Shown one piece after another: positions 13,292 through 20,261 of a DNA stretch of 21,098 bases. The first letter of the stretch is position 1. Each line of letters starts with the position of its first letter. The notes beneath the pieces were generated by a model. It had not been told where the DNA came from. It saw only the letters and a program-made list of their open reading frames with translations, and did no database searches. The position numbers were made by a program, and so were the translations under genes. The DNA comes from a virus: positions 1 to 21,098 of IMG/VR virus record IMGVR_UViG_3300042516_003568, one strand, 5' to 3'.

Positions 13292-13780
13292 TTATAACTC
13301 CGGTTGAGGTGGTTGGACTGGTGCAGGTTTACCACCAAATCCTGTTACAACTGCTGGTGTAAATGGTGCAGCTGTTGGTGTTGCAGTAAATTGATTTGTA
13401 TTACCACCAAAGCTTGTTGATGGGCTTGGTATGGATGGTGCAATTGGTGCTGGTGATACTGTTGTTGTTCTGTTGGCCAATTCTAATGCTCTCTTTTGTG
13501 CATCCTTATCACCACCAGCCAACATGATACCAGACAATGTACCTGTTAGAAATGTGGCAATAGGTATAATCAACTCAAAGAATTTTTGGTCAATAGGTGA
13601 AATAGCATTGAGTGGTTGTGTTACAAAAATTAAAGAGTATAACACAACGAATACGATACCAAATAATGTAAGGGCTAAACAGATACCAATAAAAAACTTT
13701 AATCGAGCCATTAACTGCTCTTCGGTATACATAAAACTTTCTGGTTGTTTTTCTTCTTTATTAAAAATATTCAAGTTCAT
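13292..13780 (-). CDS. membrane protein with Pro/Thr-rich tail
   Basis: This 162-residue protein has two membrane segments (about 28-53, LKFFIGICLALTLFGIVFVV and on; 68-90, FELIIPIATFLTGTLSGIML). A charged helix follows (DKDAQKRALELANR), then a low-complexity tail rich in Pro, Ala, Thr and Ser (108-162). ATG 13780 overlaps the upstream stop as ATGA; the CTG two codons earlier is not needed. The tail looks like a flexible envelope spacer. It stands directly before the holin-like gene and may act in lysis or membrane remodelling. Confidence 0.6.
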   Translation of the reverse strand: MNLNIFNKEEKQPESFMYTEEQLMARLKFFIGICLALTLFGIVFVVLYSLIFVTQPLNAISPIDQKFFELIIPIATFLTGTLSGIMLAGGDKDAQKRALELANRTTTVSPAPIAPSIPSPSTSFGGNTNQFTATPTAAPFTPAVVTGFGGKPAPVQPPQPEL

Positions 13781-14055
13781 TTGCAATTCGCTCCAGTTGT
13801 TGGCGTTATTGGTGTTGGTGTGTTTTGTGCAAGAGGTTTATTTCCTCCTGGTCCCACTCTTGGATCATTCTGACCCTTAAAAATATGTTCGGGACAAGTT
13901 CTTGTTACATCACAATACGGCAACTTGCACATATCTTTGTCCCAATTTGATGGGTCTTGGCATGGGTAACGAAACTTATCACCACTAAAATAGGCCAATG
14001 TCAAAGGAAGCAATAATAAAATAATTAGGCCTTTGGCTAATCTTTTATCATTCAT
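13777..14055 (-). CDS. cysteine-rich exported protein of unknown function
   Basis: This 92-residue protein begins with a signal peptide (residues 1-22, GLIILLLLPLTLAYF). The mature part has five cysteines (32, 43, 48, 54, 91) in a conserved-looking block: FRYPCQDPSNWDKDMCKLP, CDV, RTCPEHIF. The C-terminus is Pro/Thr-rich. I recall this block from other aquatic T4-like phages without a function. It starts in a TAATG overlap with the endolysin gene and overlaps the next gene, so it is translated with the lysis block. Disulfide formation in the periplasm is likely. Confidence 0.62.
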   Translation of the reverse strand: MNDKRLAKGLIILLLLPLTLAYFSGDKFRYPCQDPSNWDKDMCKLPYCDVTRTCPEHIFKGQNDPRVGPGGNKPLAQNTPTPITPTTGANCK

Positions 14056-14681
14056 TAGTGAACTCCCAATACATGAAGTGCGTGTTCATAATGTTTAATT
14101 CTATCTTCAAGACCAATGGTACCACCATTGATACGCTTAGTTAATGTTAAGATGTCACCTTTATCGGCCCATTGGTTTAGATTGTTTGTTTCCCAAAACC
14201 AGCAGGCAGATTGAGCGGCACCTTCAAATGTTTGTAGATATTCAGAAGCTTCTTCGACAGGCACCTCAATCGAGGCAGCGAACCAAGAATAATTCTCTTT
14301 ACCGGTCAATTGAATTAAACCACGACCACAATATCTAAAACCATCACCAGAAGCTTCATCACCATTACCCATACGATTAGCATAGATACGATTTGCAATT
14401 GCTTCTTGTTTGTTTGGTTTGTTTGCATACTCATTGGCCAACTCATCCGTTGGAAAATACTTGGCAAAGAGTTTACGTAATGTTGGTGCTCTGTAATTTA
14501 AATTCTCTTTGAGAAACATAAAATTACCAGATTCGTGAGCGCATTGAGCTATGAAGGCAGCAATGCGCTGTGGTGTATTAATACCATAGTCAGGTAACAA
14601 TTGTGCCAAAGCATTGTGCCATTGGTCAATGTATGGATTCTTTGGAAGCAATTGCTTCAGCTGTTCTTTTGTCAGTTCCAT
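14055..14681 (-). CDS. GH19 chitinase-like endolysin
   Basis: This 208-residue protein degrades cell-wall peptidoglycan at lysis. It shows the GH19 lysozyme pattern: AAFIAQCAHESGNF with catalytic Glu50, a second acid likely at Glu59 (LKENLNYRAP), then FRYCGRGLIQLTGKENY (about 115-131) and a C-terminal ITKxINGG-like TLTKRINGG. There is no signal peptide, so export to the wall should need a holin; the holin-like gene is downstream. It starts in a TAATG overlap with a 37-residue membrane peptide and ends with a TAA directly followed by an in-frame TGA. Confidence 0.9.
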   Translation of the reverse strand: MELTKEQLKQLLPKNPYIDQWHNALAQLLPDYGINTPQRIAAFIAQCAHESGNFMFLKENLNYRAPTLRKLFAKYFPTDELANEYANKPNKQEAIANRIYANRMGNGDEASGDGFRYCGRGLIQLTGKENYSWFAASIEVPVEEASEYLQTFEGAAQSACWFWETNNLNQWADKGDILTLTKRINGGTIGLEDRIKHYEHALHVLGVH

Positions 14682-14794
14682 TATTTTTTAATCATTCCTA
14701 AAATTTTAGCTTTAATTGCTTTAGCCCAAAAAGGTTCTGGAAAATGCCAACCTACAAATGCACCAACTAAAACCCAAAATAGAGTATCTAACAT
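14681..14794 (-). CDS. 37-residue membrane peptide
   Basis: ATG 14794 has a strong AAGGAG 6 bases upstream and the frame ends at TAA 14681-14683, giving a stop-start overlap with the endolysin. The product has one membrane segment (LFWVLVGAFVGWHF) and a basic amphipathic tail (WAKAIKAKILGMIKK). Size and location suggest a lysis-related small membrane protein, perhaps a holin partner or pinholin-like peptide, but this is inference. The very clear ribosome-binding site is the best evidence that it is translated. Confidence 0.68.
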   Translation of the reverse strand: MLDTLFWVLVGAFVGWHFPEPFWAKAIKAKILGMIKK

Positions 14795-14807
14795 TTTTTT
14801 CTCCTTA

Positions 14808-15014
14808 TTATACAGCCATAGATGCAACAGAAATTGCTGCGTTTATCATTGTGTTTAATTTTTCTTTTAGTGCTAAACCTTCAGCATCATCGGCGATGCC
14901 TTCCATGATATTAATGCCTTGTAATAATTGAACATATTCTTCTTTGCTAATTTGACCTTCGGCCCACATTTTATTATATTCAATGATGTAAGCATTTAAT
15001 TGTTCTGGTGTCAT
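14808..15014 (-). CDS. small hypothetical protein
   Basis: This 68-residue helical protein (MTPEQLNAYIIEYNKMWAEG, ISKEEYVQLLQGI) has a weakly hydrophobic C-terminus (MINAAISVASMAV). It starts in an ATGA overlap with the lipoprotein gene. There is no signal peptide and no catalytic motif. The function is unknown. It is inside the lysis block, between the lipoprotein and the 37-residue membrane peptide. Confidence 0.6.
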   Translation of the reverse strand: MTPEQLNAYIIEYNKMWAEGQISKEEYVQLLQGINIMEGIADDAEGLALKEKLNTMINAAISVASMAV

Positions 15015-15415
15015 CTTGGTTTGCTCCCTAGCACATGTTGAATTGTATCAGCTGATTTAACAATCTGTTGTAGTTTTGCTTTACAAAAAATTGGTGAAAT
15101 CTTTTCTGCTTTGTTAAAATAATCTCTTGTATCTTTTGTCAATGTCAATAACTTAGTTGACATATTATCTGTATCTTTATTTCTCGGTATATGAGATGTA
15201 AAATTCTTAAATTCTAAAGTTTTAATATACAAATCATTTACCTGTGTAACAACTAGTAATTGGTTACCACAATTTTCTTCGGCAACTTGTGCTTTTGTTT
15301 TAATATCATTAACAATGAAGTATTCGTTGGTGTCATACTTGGCCATAAAATAGGCATCAAATAAAGTACAGCCACTTAGCAATACAACAAAGGCCAATGG
15401 TATTAATTTTTTCAT
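15011..15415 (-). CDS. lipoprotein coupled to an exported nuclease
   Basis: This 134-residue protein has a clear lipobox, LLSGC, with lipidated Cys16 after a short KK-plus-hydrophobic leader, so it should be anchored in the envelope. The mature part has Cys49 and Cys111 (possible disulfide) and helical segments (STKLLTLTKDTRDYFNKAEK, CKAKLQQIVKSADTIQ). The family is not recognised. It starts in a TAATG overlap with the nuclease gene, suggesting balanced production. It may be a superinfection-exclusion or lysis accessory lipoprotein; that is inference. Confidence 0.65.
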   Translation of the reverse strand: MKKLIPLAFVVLLSGCTLFDAYFMAKYDTNEYFIVNDIKTKAQVAEENCGNQLLVVTQVNDLYIKTLEFKNFTSHIPRNKDTDNMSTKLLTLTKDTRDYFNKAEKISPIFCKAKLQQIVKSADTIQHVLGSKPR

Positions 15416-15849
15416 TAATTACACCACGACTGTTTGGCGTCACCAAAGTATTCACGAGCAAAACCATTTTGAATTAGACCTGTGCGTAGTGATTGACCAT
15501 CTAAAATGATATCACCCAAGACACGGCCACCAAATTTATCCCAGCCATACAACACAACTTGACGCTTGGTAGATTTGGTAATGGCTGCTTTTGTAAATTG
15601 AGAAGCGGCTTCACCTCGTTGTTTTTCTGATTCACATTGGCCACGAAATCCCTTTTCTGGAGTATCCACGCCGAATATTCTAACGGCAAGTTCAGGTTTA
15701 AGTGGTGCAGGTAGAAAAGGAGCCGCTATGACCACAGTATCGCCATCGCTTACACGGACAATCTGAGCATCATAGGTTACACCTTGAGGAGTTTTCTGTG
15801 CCATTGCCAACATAGGCACGGCAAGTAATACAAGTAATAGTTTCTTCAT
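15415..15849 (-). CDS. exported staphylococcal-type thermonuclease (SNase)
   Basis: This 144-residue protein has a signal peptide (MKKLLLVLLAVPMLAMA, cleavage after residue 17) and a full SNase domain that cuts DNA or RNA with calcium. Active-site residues by pattern are Asp35 and Asp37 (VSDGDTVV), Arg57, Asp62, Thr63 and Glu65 (VRIFGVDTPE) and Arg109 (WDKFGGRVLG). The C-terminal helix GLIQNGFARE is kept. It should act in the periplasm, not on host DNA in the cytoplasm. It overlaps the outer spanin by 4 bases and the lipoprotein by one, inside the lysis block. The family call is strong; the purpose is open. Confidence 0.88.
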   Translation of the reverse strand: MKKLLLVLLAVPMLAMAQKTPQGVTYDAQIVRVSDGDTVVIAAPFLPAPLKPELAVRIFGVDTPEKGFRGQCESEKQRGEAASQFTKAAITKSTKRQVVLYGWDKFGGRVLGDIILDGQSLRTGLIQNGFAREYFGDAKQSWCN

Positions 15850-16139
15850 TTTACACTTTCAAATATTTGTTTCTGTTGTTTATACCATAATTGCCATGCA
15901 TTGTATCTATCTTGTAGTTCATAATACAATCCATAATTCTCATTAGCATTTTGTAAGAGGTCAGCTAATGTTTTTTTATTCTCACTTAGAGGCTTTAGAA
16001 CCGGAGCGGGCTCCATTAGCACTTGAGGGGCCTCGGGAAATTTTTGGCTCAATGGCACGGTTGTAGAGCACCCAAGCATCATCAGACAACTTACACTCAG
16101 CGTTAATAGCTTCCCTTTTTGCTTCAATATCTTTAGCAT
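15846..16139 (-). CDS. outer-membrane spanin (Rz1-like lipoprotein)
   Basis: This 97-residue protein has a signal sequence ending MMLGC, with lipidated Cys24, then a Pro-rich stretch (VPLSQKFPEAPQVLMEPAPV) as in Rz1 proteins, and a helical C-terminus. It starts inside the inner-spanin gene in another frame (158-base overlap), the hallmark of Rz/Rz1 pairs. The two join across the periplasm and fuse the membranes at the last lysis step. The lipobox has Met at -3, slightly atypical. It ends in an ATGA overlap with the nuclease gene. Confidence 0.75.
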   Translation of the reverse strand: MLKILKQKGKLLTLSVSCLMMLGCSTTVPLSQKFPEAPQVLMEPAPVLKPLSENKKTLADLLQNANENYGLYYELQDRYNAWQLWYKQQKQIFESVK

Positions 16140-16476
16140 TCCTATTCACCTTCTCTTTAATCAACTCTTTATTCTTGCTAACTTCAGCTGCCAACTTCTC
16201 ATTGGCTTTGGCAGATTTAACTTCTGCTTCTTTAATCTTTGCTTGCATTTCGGCTATTCTAGCACGATATGACATTTCTGTGGCATATCCTCCTTCAAAG
16301 AATACACCTACAACTAATAGCACAATACCCAATTGTCTGCCAACCAAAGCGTATGGTTGAATTACAGGTATAAATTTAACAAGTGAACCTACAAATGTCA
16401 ATAACAATCCAAGTATAACCAGACCATGTATTGCCCATTGTAAAATCCAATCAGGTATGAATGACAAAAACCACAT
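15982..16476 (-). CDS. inner-membrane spanin (Rz-like)
   Basis: This 164-residue protein has two N-terminal hydrophobic segments (about 10-33 and 49-64) and then a long charged coiled coil (66-125, ARIAEMQAKIKEAEVKSAKA and on). It has a single periplasmic-side Cys128 and a Ser/Gly-rich end. Inner spanins usually have one membrane segment; the extra one may be a feature of this phage group. The overlapping lipoprotein frame supports the spanin call. AAGG precedes ATG 16476, 3 bases after the upstream stop. Confidence 0.7.
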   Translation of the reverse strand: MWFLSFIPDWILQWAIHGLVILGLLLTFVGSLVKFIPVIQPYALVGRQLGIVLLVVGVFFEGGYATEMSYRARIAEMQAKIKEAEVKSAKANEKLAAEVSKNKELIKEKVNRNAKDIEAKREAINAECKLSDDAWVLYNRAIEPKISRGPSSANGARSGSKASK

Positions 16477-16478
16477 TT

Positions 16479-16958
16479 TTAAACCTTAGGTGTTTTTCTC
16501 CGAACCGACATAATGATTGGAGTTTTTTTCTTTTTTAAATTGACACCAGGTTCACCATCTTTACCTACACCGATGCCTGCGATTGCACCACCGCCTACAG
16601 CATTAGCGATTCCATCTTCATTAACAGCTTCCTCTGGTACACAATTAGGTACCATGCGATTGCCTTTCTTTTTCAAACCAACTGCTTTATATCCTGTCCA
16701 GCATGCTTCTGTTCGAACATTAATTGGTGCACCACGGCGTTCTGGATTGGGATCCTCTCTACGCTTTCTACGAGCAGCAGTTGCACGAGCTTCTTTACCA
16801 ATTGCGTGAGCTTTAGCCTGAGGCAAACACTTTGGTTTACCTTCACCTGGTTCTCTTGCGCAATCACCTTTGATATTGCCTTTGGTGTCCATACGAACCC
16901 ACTTCTGCTTAAACCACTTGCGTAAATCTTCACCAAGATATTGTTTAAAACTTTGCAT
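16479..16958 (-). CDS. small basic protein with capsid-targeting-like N-terminus
   Basis: This 159-residue protein starts MQSFKQYLGED, similar to its upstream neighbour's MKTFKQFVIEE and to the T4 internal-protein targeting sequence. L-G-E fits the T4 prohead protease cut pattern (L/I-x-E). The body is basic with cysteines (KWVRMDTKGNIKGDCAREPG, ARATAARRKRREDPNPERRG), then a Gly/Ala-rich stretch (AVGGGAIAGIGVG) and a Lys-rich end. ATG 16958 (TAATG overlap) is preferred to GTG 16970. A DNA-binding packaged protein is possible. I do not know an established function. Confidence 0.65.
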   Translation of the reverse strand: MQSFKQYLGEDLRKWFKQKWVRMDTKGNIKGDCAREPGEGKPKCLPQAKAHAIGKEARATAARRKRREDPNPERRGAPINVRTEACWTGYKAVGLKKKGNRMVPNCVPEEAVNEDGIANAVGGGAIAGIGVGKDGEPGVNLKKKKTPIIMSVRRKTPKV

Positions 16959-17623
16959 TAGCAATTCCACTTTCTTAGAGCTTTATTGATGCGGCTATCC
17001 GGATCATTTGCTGTCTTAGCAGATGTTAAACGTTTTTTCATTCCACCCATTCTTGCACAAAATGATTTTCTACGATTGGCTGCTTTAGAACCTGGTTTTA
17101 GTTTAGATGGCTTTGTTGTAACAGCCATTGATAATTTGGAACCTGGATTTTCTCTACGATATGAAGCAATACCTTTACGATTCAAACCGCCTTCTGGATC
17201 TTTTCCTGCAGCTCGTTGCCAAGCTGGTGATTTTTCATCAATTAGTTCAACTTCTTCTGGTATTTGTGCTGAATGAAATTGAGATTTATCTAAATGTTTA
17301 TTTTTATTTAAATGATGCAAAATAGCATCTTTTTCATCATCAGAATGCCGGTGCATAAATTTTACATCCAAAGGTCTATCATGCACAACAAATTTTTTTT
17401 CTTTACCTGTGGAACCATTTTTATTTTTGATGGTGCCGTGATATATGTGATAATCTCCATATCTATCTTCATAGTGTTTTGGAGTTTTTATTTTTTTACT
17501 GGAAACTTCAAATCCTTTATGTGAGGAATAAGGTTTAAATGTTGTAGTTTTTAAACTTCTCTCAACAGTTGAAGCTTCAGTTAAATTTAATTCTTCGATT
17601 ACAAATTGTTTAAATGTTTTCAT
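16958..17623 (-). CDS. DUF6321-like protein with capsid-targeting-like N-terminus
   Basis: This 221-residue protein opens with MKTFKQFVIEELN, close to the T4 internal-protein leader MKTYQEFIAEA. A middle domain (about 30-115) is Lys/His-rich (HYEDRYGDYHIYHGTIKNKN). The motif EEVELIDEKS (123-132) then links to a C-terminal domain like DUF6321 of T4-like phages: SPAWQRAAGKDPEGGLNRKG, RKSFCARMGGMKKRLTSAK, SRINKALRKWNC. The last domain is basic and may bind DNA. I infer a packaged, possibly processed, internal protein. It overlaps the next upstream gene by ATGA. Confidence 0.7.
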   Translation of the reverse strand: MKTFKQFVIEELNLTEASTVERSLKTTTFKPYSSHKGFEVSSKKIKTPKHYEDRYGDYHIYHGTIKNKNGSTGKEKKFVVHDRPLDVKFMHRHSDDEKDAILHHLNKNKHLDKSQFHSAQIPEEVELIDEKSPAWQRAAGKDPEGGLNRKGIASYRRENPGSKLSMAVTTKPSKLKPGSKAANRRKSFCARMGGMKKRLTSAKTANDPDSRINKALRKWNC

Positions 17624-18006
17624 ATTTTTTGTAATATTTCTGCAATATTGATATCTAAAGGGATATCTCCGGTTCGTATATTTTTTCCGTTAATACCATA
17701 AATCATATCCGGTAAAATATTCAAATACATTAAAAATGTTTTTAAAACATCATAATCTCTTTGATCAATTTTATAAAATAATATTCTCGCTGTTGCTTCT
17801 GGTCCAAAAACATTATTCAATAAAATAATGTGATTTAATATTAACCTTTCTTTTACGGATTTCGTAATTTTATATCTACGAAATAACCGTTTTAAGTATT
17901 TTATCCTTTTAATATCACTTTCAAACTCCGACATCATACACATTGGAGAATTGTAATATTTTACAGCATATATTAAAAAGTTTTCATCAGTCAAATTATC
18001 AAACAT
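17620..18006 (-). CDS. conserved T4-like phage protein of unknown function
   Basis: This 128-residue protein starts MFDNLTDENFLIYAVKYYNS and has a basic helix (IKRIKYLKRLFRRYKITKS), then LILNHIILLNNVFGPEATARILF and a C-terminus ending DIPLDINIAEILQKI. I recall this pattern from cyanophage and other T4-like genomes, where it stands near late genes, but no function is known to me. AGGA precedes ATG 18006. The hairpin terminator lies just 10 bases upstream of its start, so it may be translated from readthrough or from a promoter I do not see. Confidence 0.7.
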   Translation of the reverse strand: MFDNLTDENFLIYAVKYYNSPMCMMSEFESDIKRIKYLKRLFRRYKITKSVKERLILNHIILLNNVFGPEATARILFYKIDQRDYDVLKTFLMYLNILPDMIYGINGKNIRTGDIPLDINIAEILQKI

Positions 18007-18015
18007 TATTAATCC

Positions 18016-18040
18016 TAAAAATGGGAGCCGAAGCTCCCAT
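18016..18040 (-). terminator. C(UUCG)G hairpin terminator
   Basis: On the minus strand, an 8-base perfect stem ATGGGAGC / GCTCCCAT closes a TTCG loop (18040-18021) and is followed by a T-run (18021-18017). The C(UUCG)G tetraloop is the very stable form first noted in T4 transcripts. It follows the stop of the Ig-like gene by about 20 bases and precedes the next start by about 10. Confidence 0.88.
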
Positions 18041-18058
18041 ATTCAATAATATAAACTA

Positions 18059-18739
18059 TTAAGAAGCAGTAACAATCAATATAACTGGTGTGGATGTTGT
18101 TGAAGCACCCGTACCTGTTGCGGAAACAGTAACTCGGTAGTAGTTGCTGTTAGCATCAGTAAATGTTGGAGTAACTGTCAATGTTGCGGTTGTTCCACCA
18201 GAATATGTTGTATTTGCTGGTGTACCATTCGAAACGTTGACATAAGAACCGCCAAGTGTTGCAGAACGCTGCCATTGATAGGTTAATGGAGCTGCAGTAT
18301 TTCCTGATGTAATCGAAGCTGCAACTGTAAACGATGCTACTCTTCCACCACCATATTGAACAAGGTTTGCAGAAGGATTAGTACCAATCGTGATGATGGC
18401 ATCTTGATAAGTAGTATCTTCATTGTCGCCATTGAAGTTTGAGATAGATACCAAAACTTCTTCTTGTACACGGCCTGCACGACCACCAGATCCAGTTGTT
18501 CTTAAAACCCAACCAGAATTTTTTCCGCTAACTGAGGCTTCGTTGGCATCAACAGCAAAAAGGCCAATTGTTTCTCCAACAGTATAAACATCAGCCGTAG
18601 TATTTGCATACAAAAGTGCTACGTTATCCGCTGTTGGTGCAGAATAGTTAGCTTTTACATCTGCGGCATTCACAATCGTTGAATTTACAGCCCAATATGG
18701 TGCATTGGCTGCGTTATCGTTATTTCCCCATGAGGACAT
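18059..18739 (-). CDS. Ig-like domain protein, probable virion surface or decoration protein
   Basis: This 226-residue protein is rich in Ala, Thr, Ser, Asn and Gly, like phage structural proteins. The N-terminal part (1 to about 118) resembles a T4-like structural family I recall (SSWGNNDNAANAPYWAVNS, GGRAGRVQEEVLVSISN). The C-terminal 105 residues look like a bacterial Ig-like fold (LTYQWQRSATLGGSYVNVSN, ATLTVTPTFTDANSNYYRVTV). Such domains decorate heads and tails and bind cell surfaces weakly. AAGGAG sits 6 bases before ATG 18739. It has its own late promoter box and terminator, consistent with high, separate expression. Head versus tail place is unknown. Confidence 0.72.
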   Translation of the reverse strand: MSSWGNNDNAANAPYWAVNSTIVNAADVKANYSAPTADNVALLYANTTADVYTVGETIGLFAVDANEASVSGKNSGWVLRTTGSGGRAGRVQEEVLVSISNFNGDNEDTTYQDAIITIGTNPSANLVQYGGGRVASFTVAASITSGNTAAPLTYQWQRSATLGGSYVNVSNGTPANTTYSGGTTATLTVTPTFTDANSNYYRVTVSATGTGASTTSTPVILIVTAS

Positions 18740-18769
18740 CTTCTTCTCCTTAAATTGAAGGTTGTTAGT

Positions 18770-18777
18770 TATTTATC
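18770..18777 (-). promoter_or_regulatory. T4-like late promoter box
   Basis: The minus strand reads GATAAATA (18777-18770), 7 of 8 bases of the T4 late consensus TATAAATA. It lies in the 40-base gap between two genes and about 30 bases before the AAGGAG and ATG of the Ig-like gene. There is no -35, as expected for a late promoter read by a gp55-type sigma factor. Confidence 0.6.
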
Positions 18778-18779
18778 TC

Positions 18780-20261
18780 TTATGTTTTTTTGTTTTGGTC
18801 TAATGGACCAGGTTTTCTCATCAAAGGATCAATTTCCAGAGTATCTCTGTCCTGACCAGTTAAAGTTTTACCTCCAGTTAAAACTGCTGCGGCTTGTGGT
18901 TCATTATCACCTGTGGCCATCTTTTTATCAGCTCTTGTCATTGATGGTTTTTTACCATAGGGTGTTTCGAGTTTATCTGTTTTTTCTTTGTCATACATGA
19001 TACCACCACCAGATTGACCATCAACACCTTCTTTTACGCCTTTATTTTTATATAATGACTTAATCATACGAGCTGATTTAGACATTTCTTTTCTTTTATT
19101 GTATTTCTCATCGGATGGCAAATCAACAATTTCCATACCAGTTGTTTGTGTGGCAGCATATGAATCTTGCCAAGTATCTTCTTTATTAAGCAGTCTGGAT
19201 ATAAATGAAGCCTTTTTAGAGGGTTTCTTGGCCAGAGTTTTTGGTTTAGGATTATAACTTGGTGTGCCCAAATTTACTTTAACATTTCTTTTATTTTTGA
19301 TTGAATCTAAAGTAGCTTGAGATACATGACCTTGAACTCCTGTGGAAAAAACTTCCGACACATCTTCAGTTTCTTCAGATGTTGGCTTATAACCAGCTAA
19401 ACGGTCTAAAGCTCTATTCCAACTTTTGCTGTGAGATTTAATTTTTTTATTGTGATCTTTTCTACTCATACCTGGTTTTTTCTCAGGTACAACTGGTTGT
19501 TGTTTTAACCAAGAAAATACTGTGGACTTTTTGAGTTCATCAATCTGTTCTGTTTCTTCTTTATTCAATTGTTTTTCTAAACGGTCAATAGAACCTTTCA
19601 TATCTTCTTTACCAGCGGCATGGCGAGCTTTCATTTCTTTTTCAGCATCATCATGCTTCTTTGCACGTTCTGCTGCAGATGCACGAAACTTATCTAACGC
19701 TGTCATCTTTGGTTTTTTTTCTTCAGAAAATGACCGTTTAGCCATAATTTTAGCTAACTTGCTCATTGCCTTTTTGCGAGGTTCAGCACGCTTTGGATCT
19801 TTACTGGTTGTTTTCAGAACATAAGATGCCAATGTTTCAGGTGCCAACTCATCGATTTGTTCCGATTCTTCTTTTAAACCTAAGCGGCGAGCTTCACCTT
19901 CCATAAAAGAATGTAAACTTTCAAATTCACTAAACGATTTAGCAATTTTAACTTGATACCATTCTTCTACTTCTCCACCTTTATCGATGTAATCTAAAAT
20001 TTCTTCACATGCATATTTGATAAAATGTAATTGTGCCTGCACCATTTCTTCTTTTTCAGAAGTATCATTTTCTTTAATTTCTTCTTCAGTAAATTGCCTA
20101 TCATTTTGGTGGTCTACTTTCCATTTTGCAAATTCAGCAGATTTTGCATGAGAAATTTTTGTATCCGTTGTAACAAATTTAGGATTAATTCCTCTAGAAT
20201 TTAAATATACATTTAGAAGCTGTTGTTCGCTGGCTTCGTTGATTTTATTATTTTCTATCAT
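18780..20261 (-). CDS. large charged mosaic protein with repeated EQIDEL motif
   Basis: This 493-residue protein has no catalytic motif I can see. After a polar N-terminus, a helical block (66-130, EEWYQVKIAKSFSEFESLHS) resembles a module I recall from other T4-like phages. The motif EEsEQIDEL with a following S/T-L/V-x-S-Y/W pattern occurs twice (131-150 and 235-254). Basic helical segments alternate with these (RKKAMSKLAKIMAKR, KFRASAAERAKKHDDAEKE). The C-terminus (GKKPSMTRADKKMATGDNEP, AAAVLTGGKTLTGQDRDTLE, DPLMRKPG) is also familiar from aquatic T4-like phages. A packaged or scaffold-related role is inferred only. It overlaps the upstream gene by ATGA. Confidence 0.7.
   Translation of the reverse strand: MIENNKINEASEQQLLNVYLNSRGINPKFVTTDTKISHAKSAEFAKWKVDHQNDRQFTEEEIKENDTSEKEEMVQAQLHFIKYACEEILDYIDKGGEVEEWYQVKIAKSFSEFESLHSFMEGEARRLGLKEESEQIDELAPETLASYVLKTTSKDPKRAEPRKKAMSKLAKIMAKRSFSEEKKPKMTALDKFRASAAERAKKHDDAEKEMKARHAAGKEDMKGSIDRLEKQLNKEETEQIDELKKSTVFSWLKQQPVVPEKKPGMSRKDHNKKIKSHSKSWNRALDRLAGYKPTSEETEDVSEVFSTGVQGHVSQATLDSIKNKRNVKVNLGTPSYNPKPKTLAKKPSKKASFISRLLNKEDTWQDSYAATQTTGMEIVDLPSDEKYNKRKEMSKSARMIKSLYKNKGVKEGVDGQSGGGIMYDKEKTDKLETPYGKKPSMTRADKKMATGDNEPQAAAVLTGGKTLTGQDRDTLEIDPLMRKPGPLDQNKKT

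Noticed and set aside
13431-13880. 149-residue plus-strand open frame opposite the envelope genes
   Set aside because: It covers two well-supported minus-strand genes with coupled starts; its composition fits a shadow frame.
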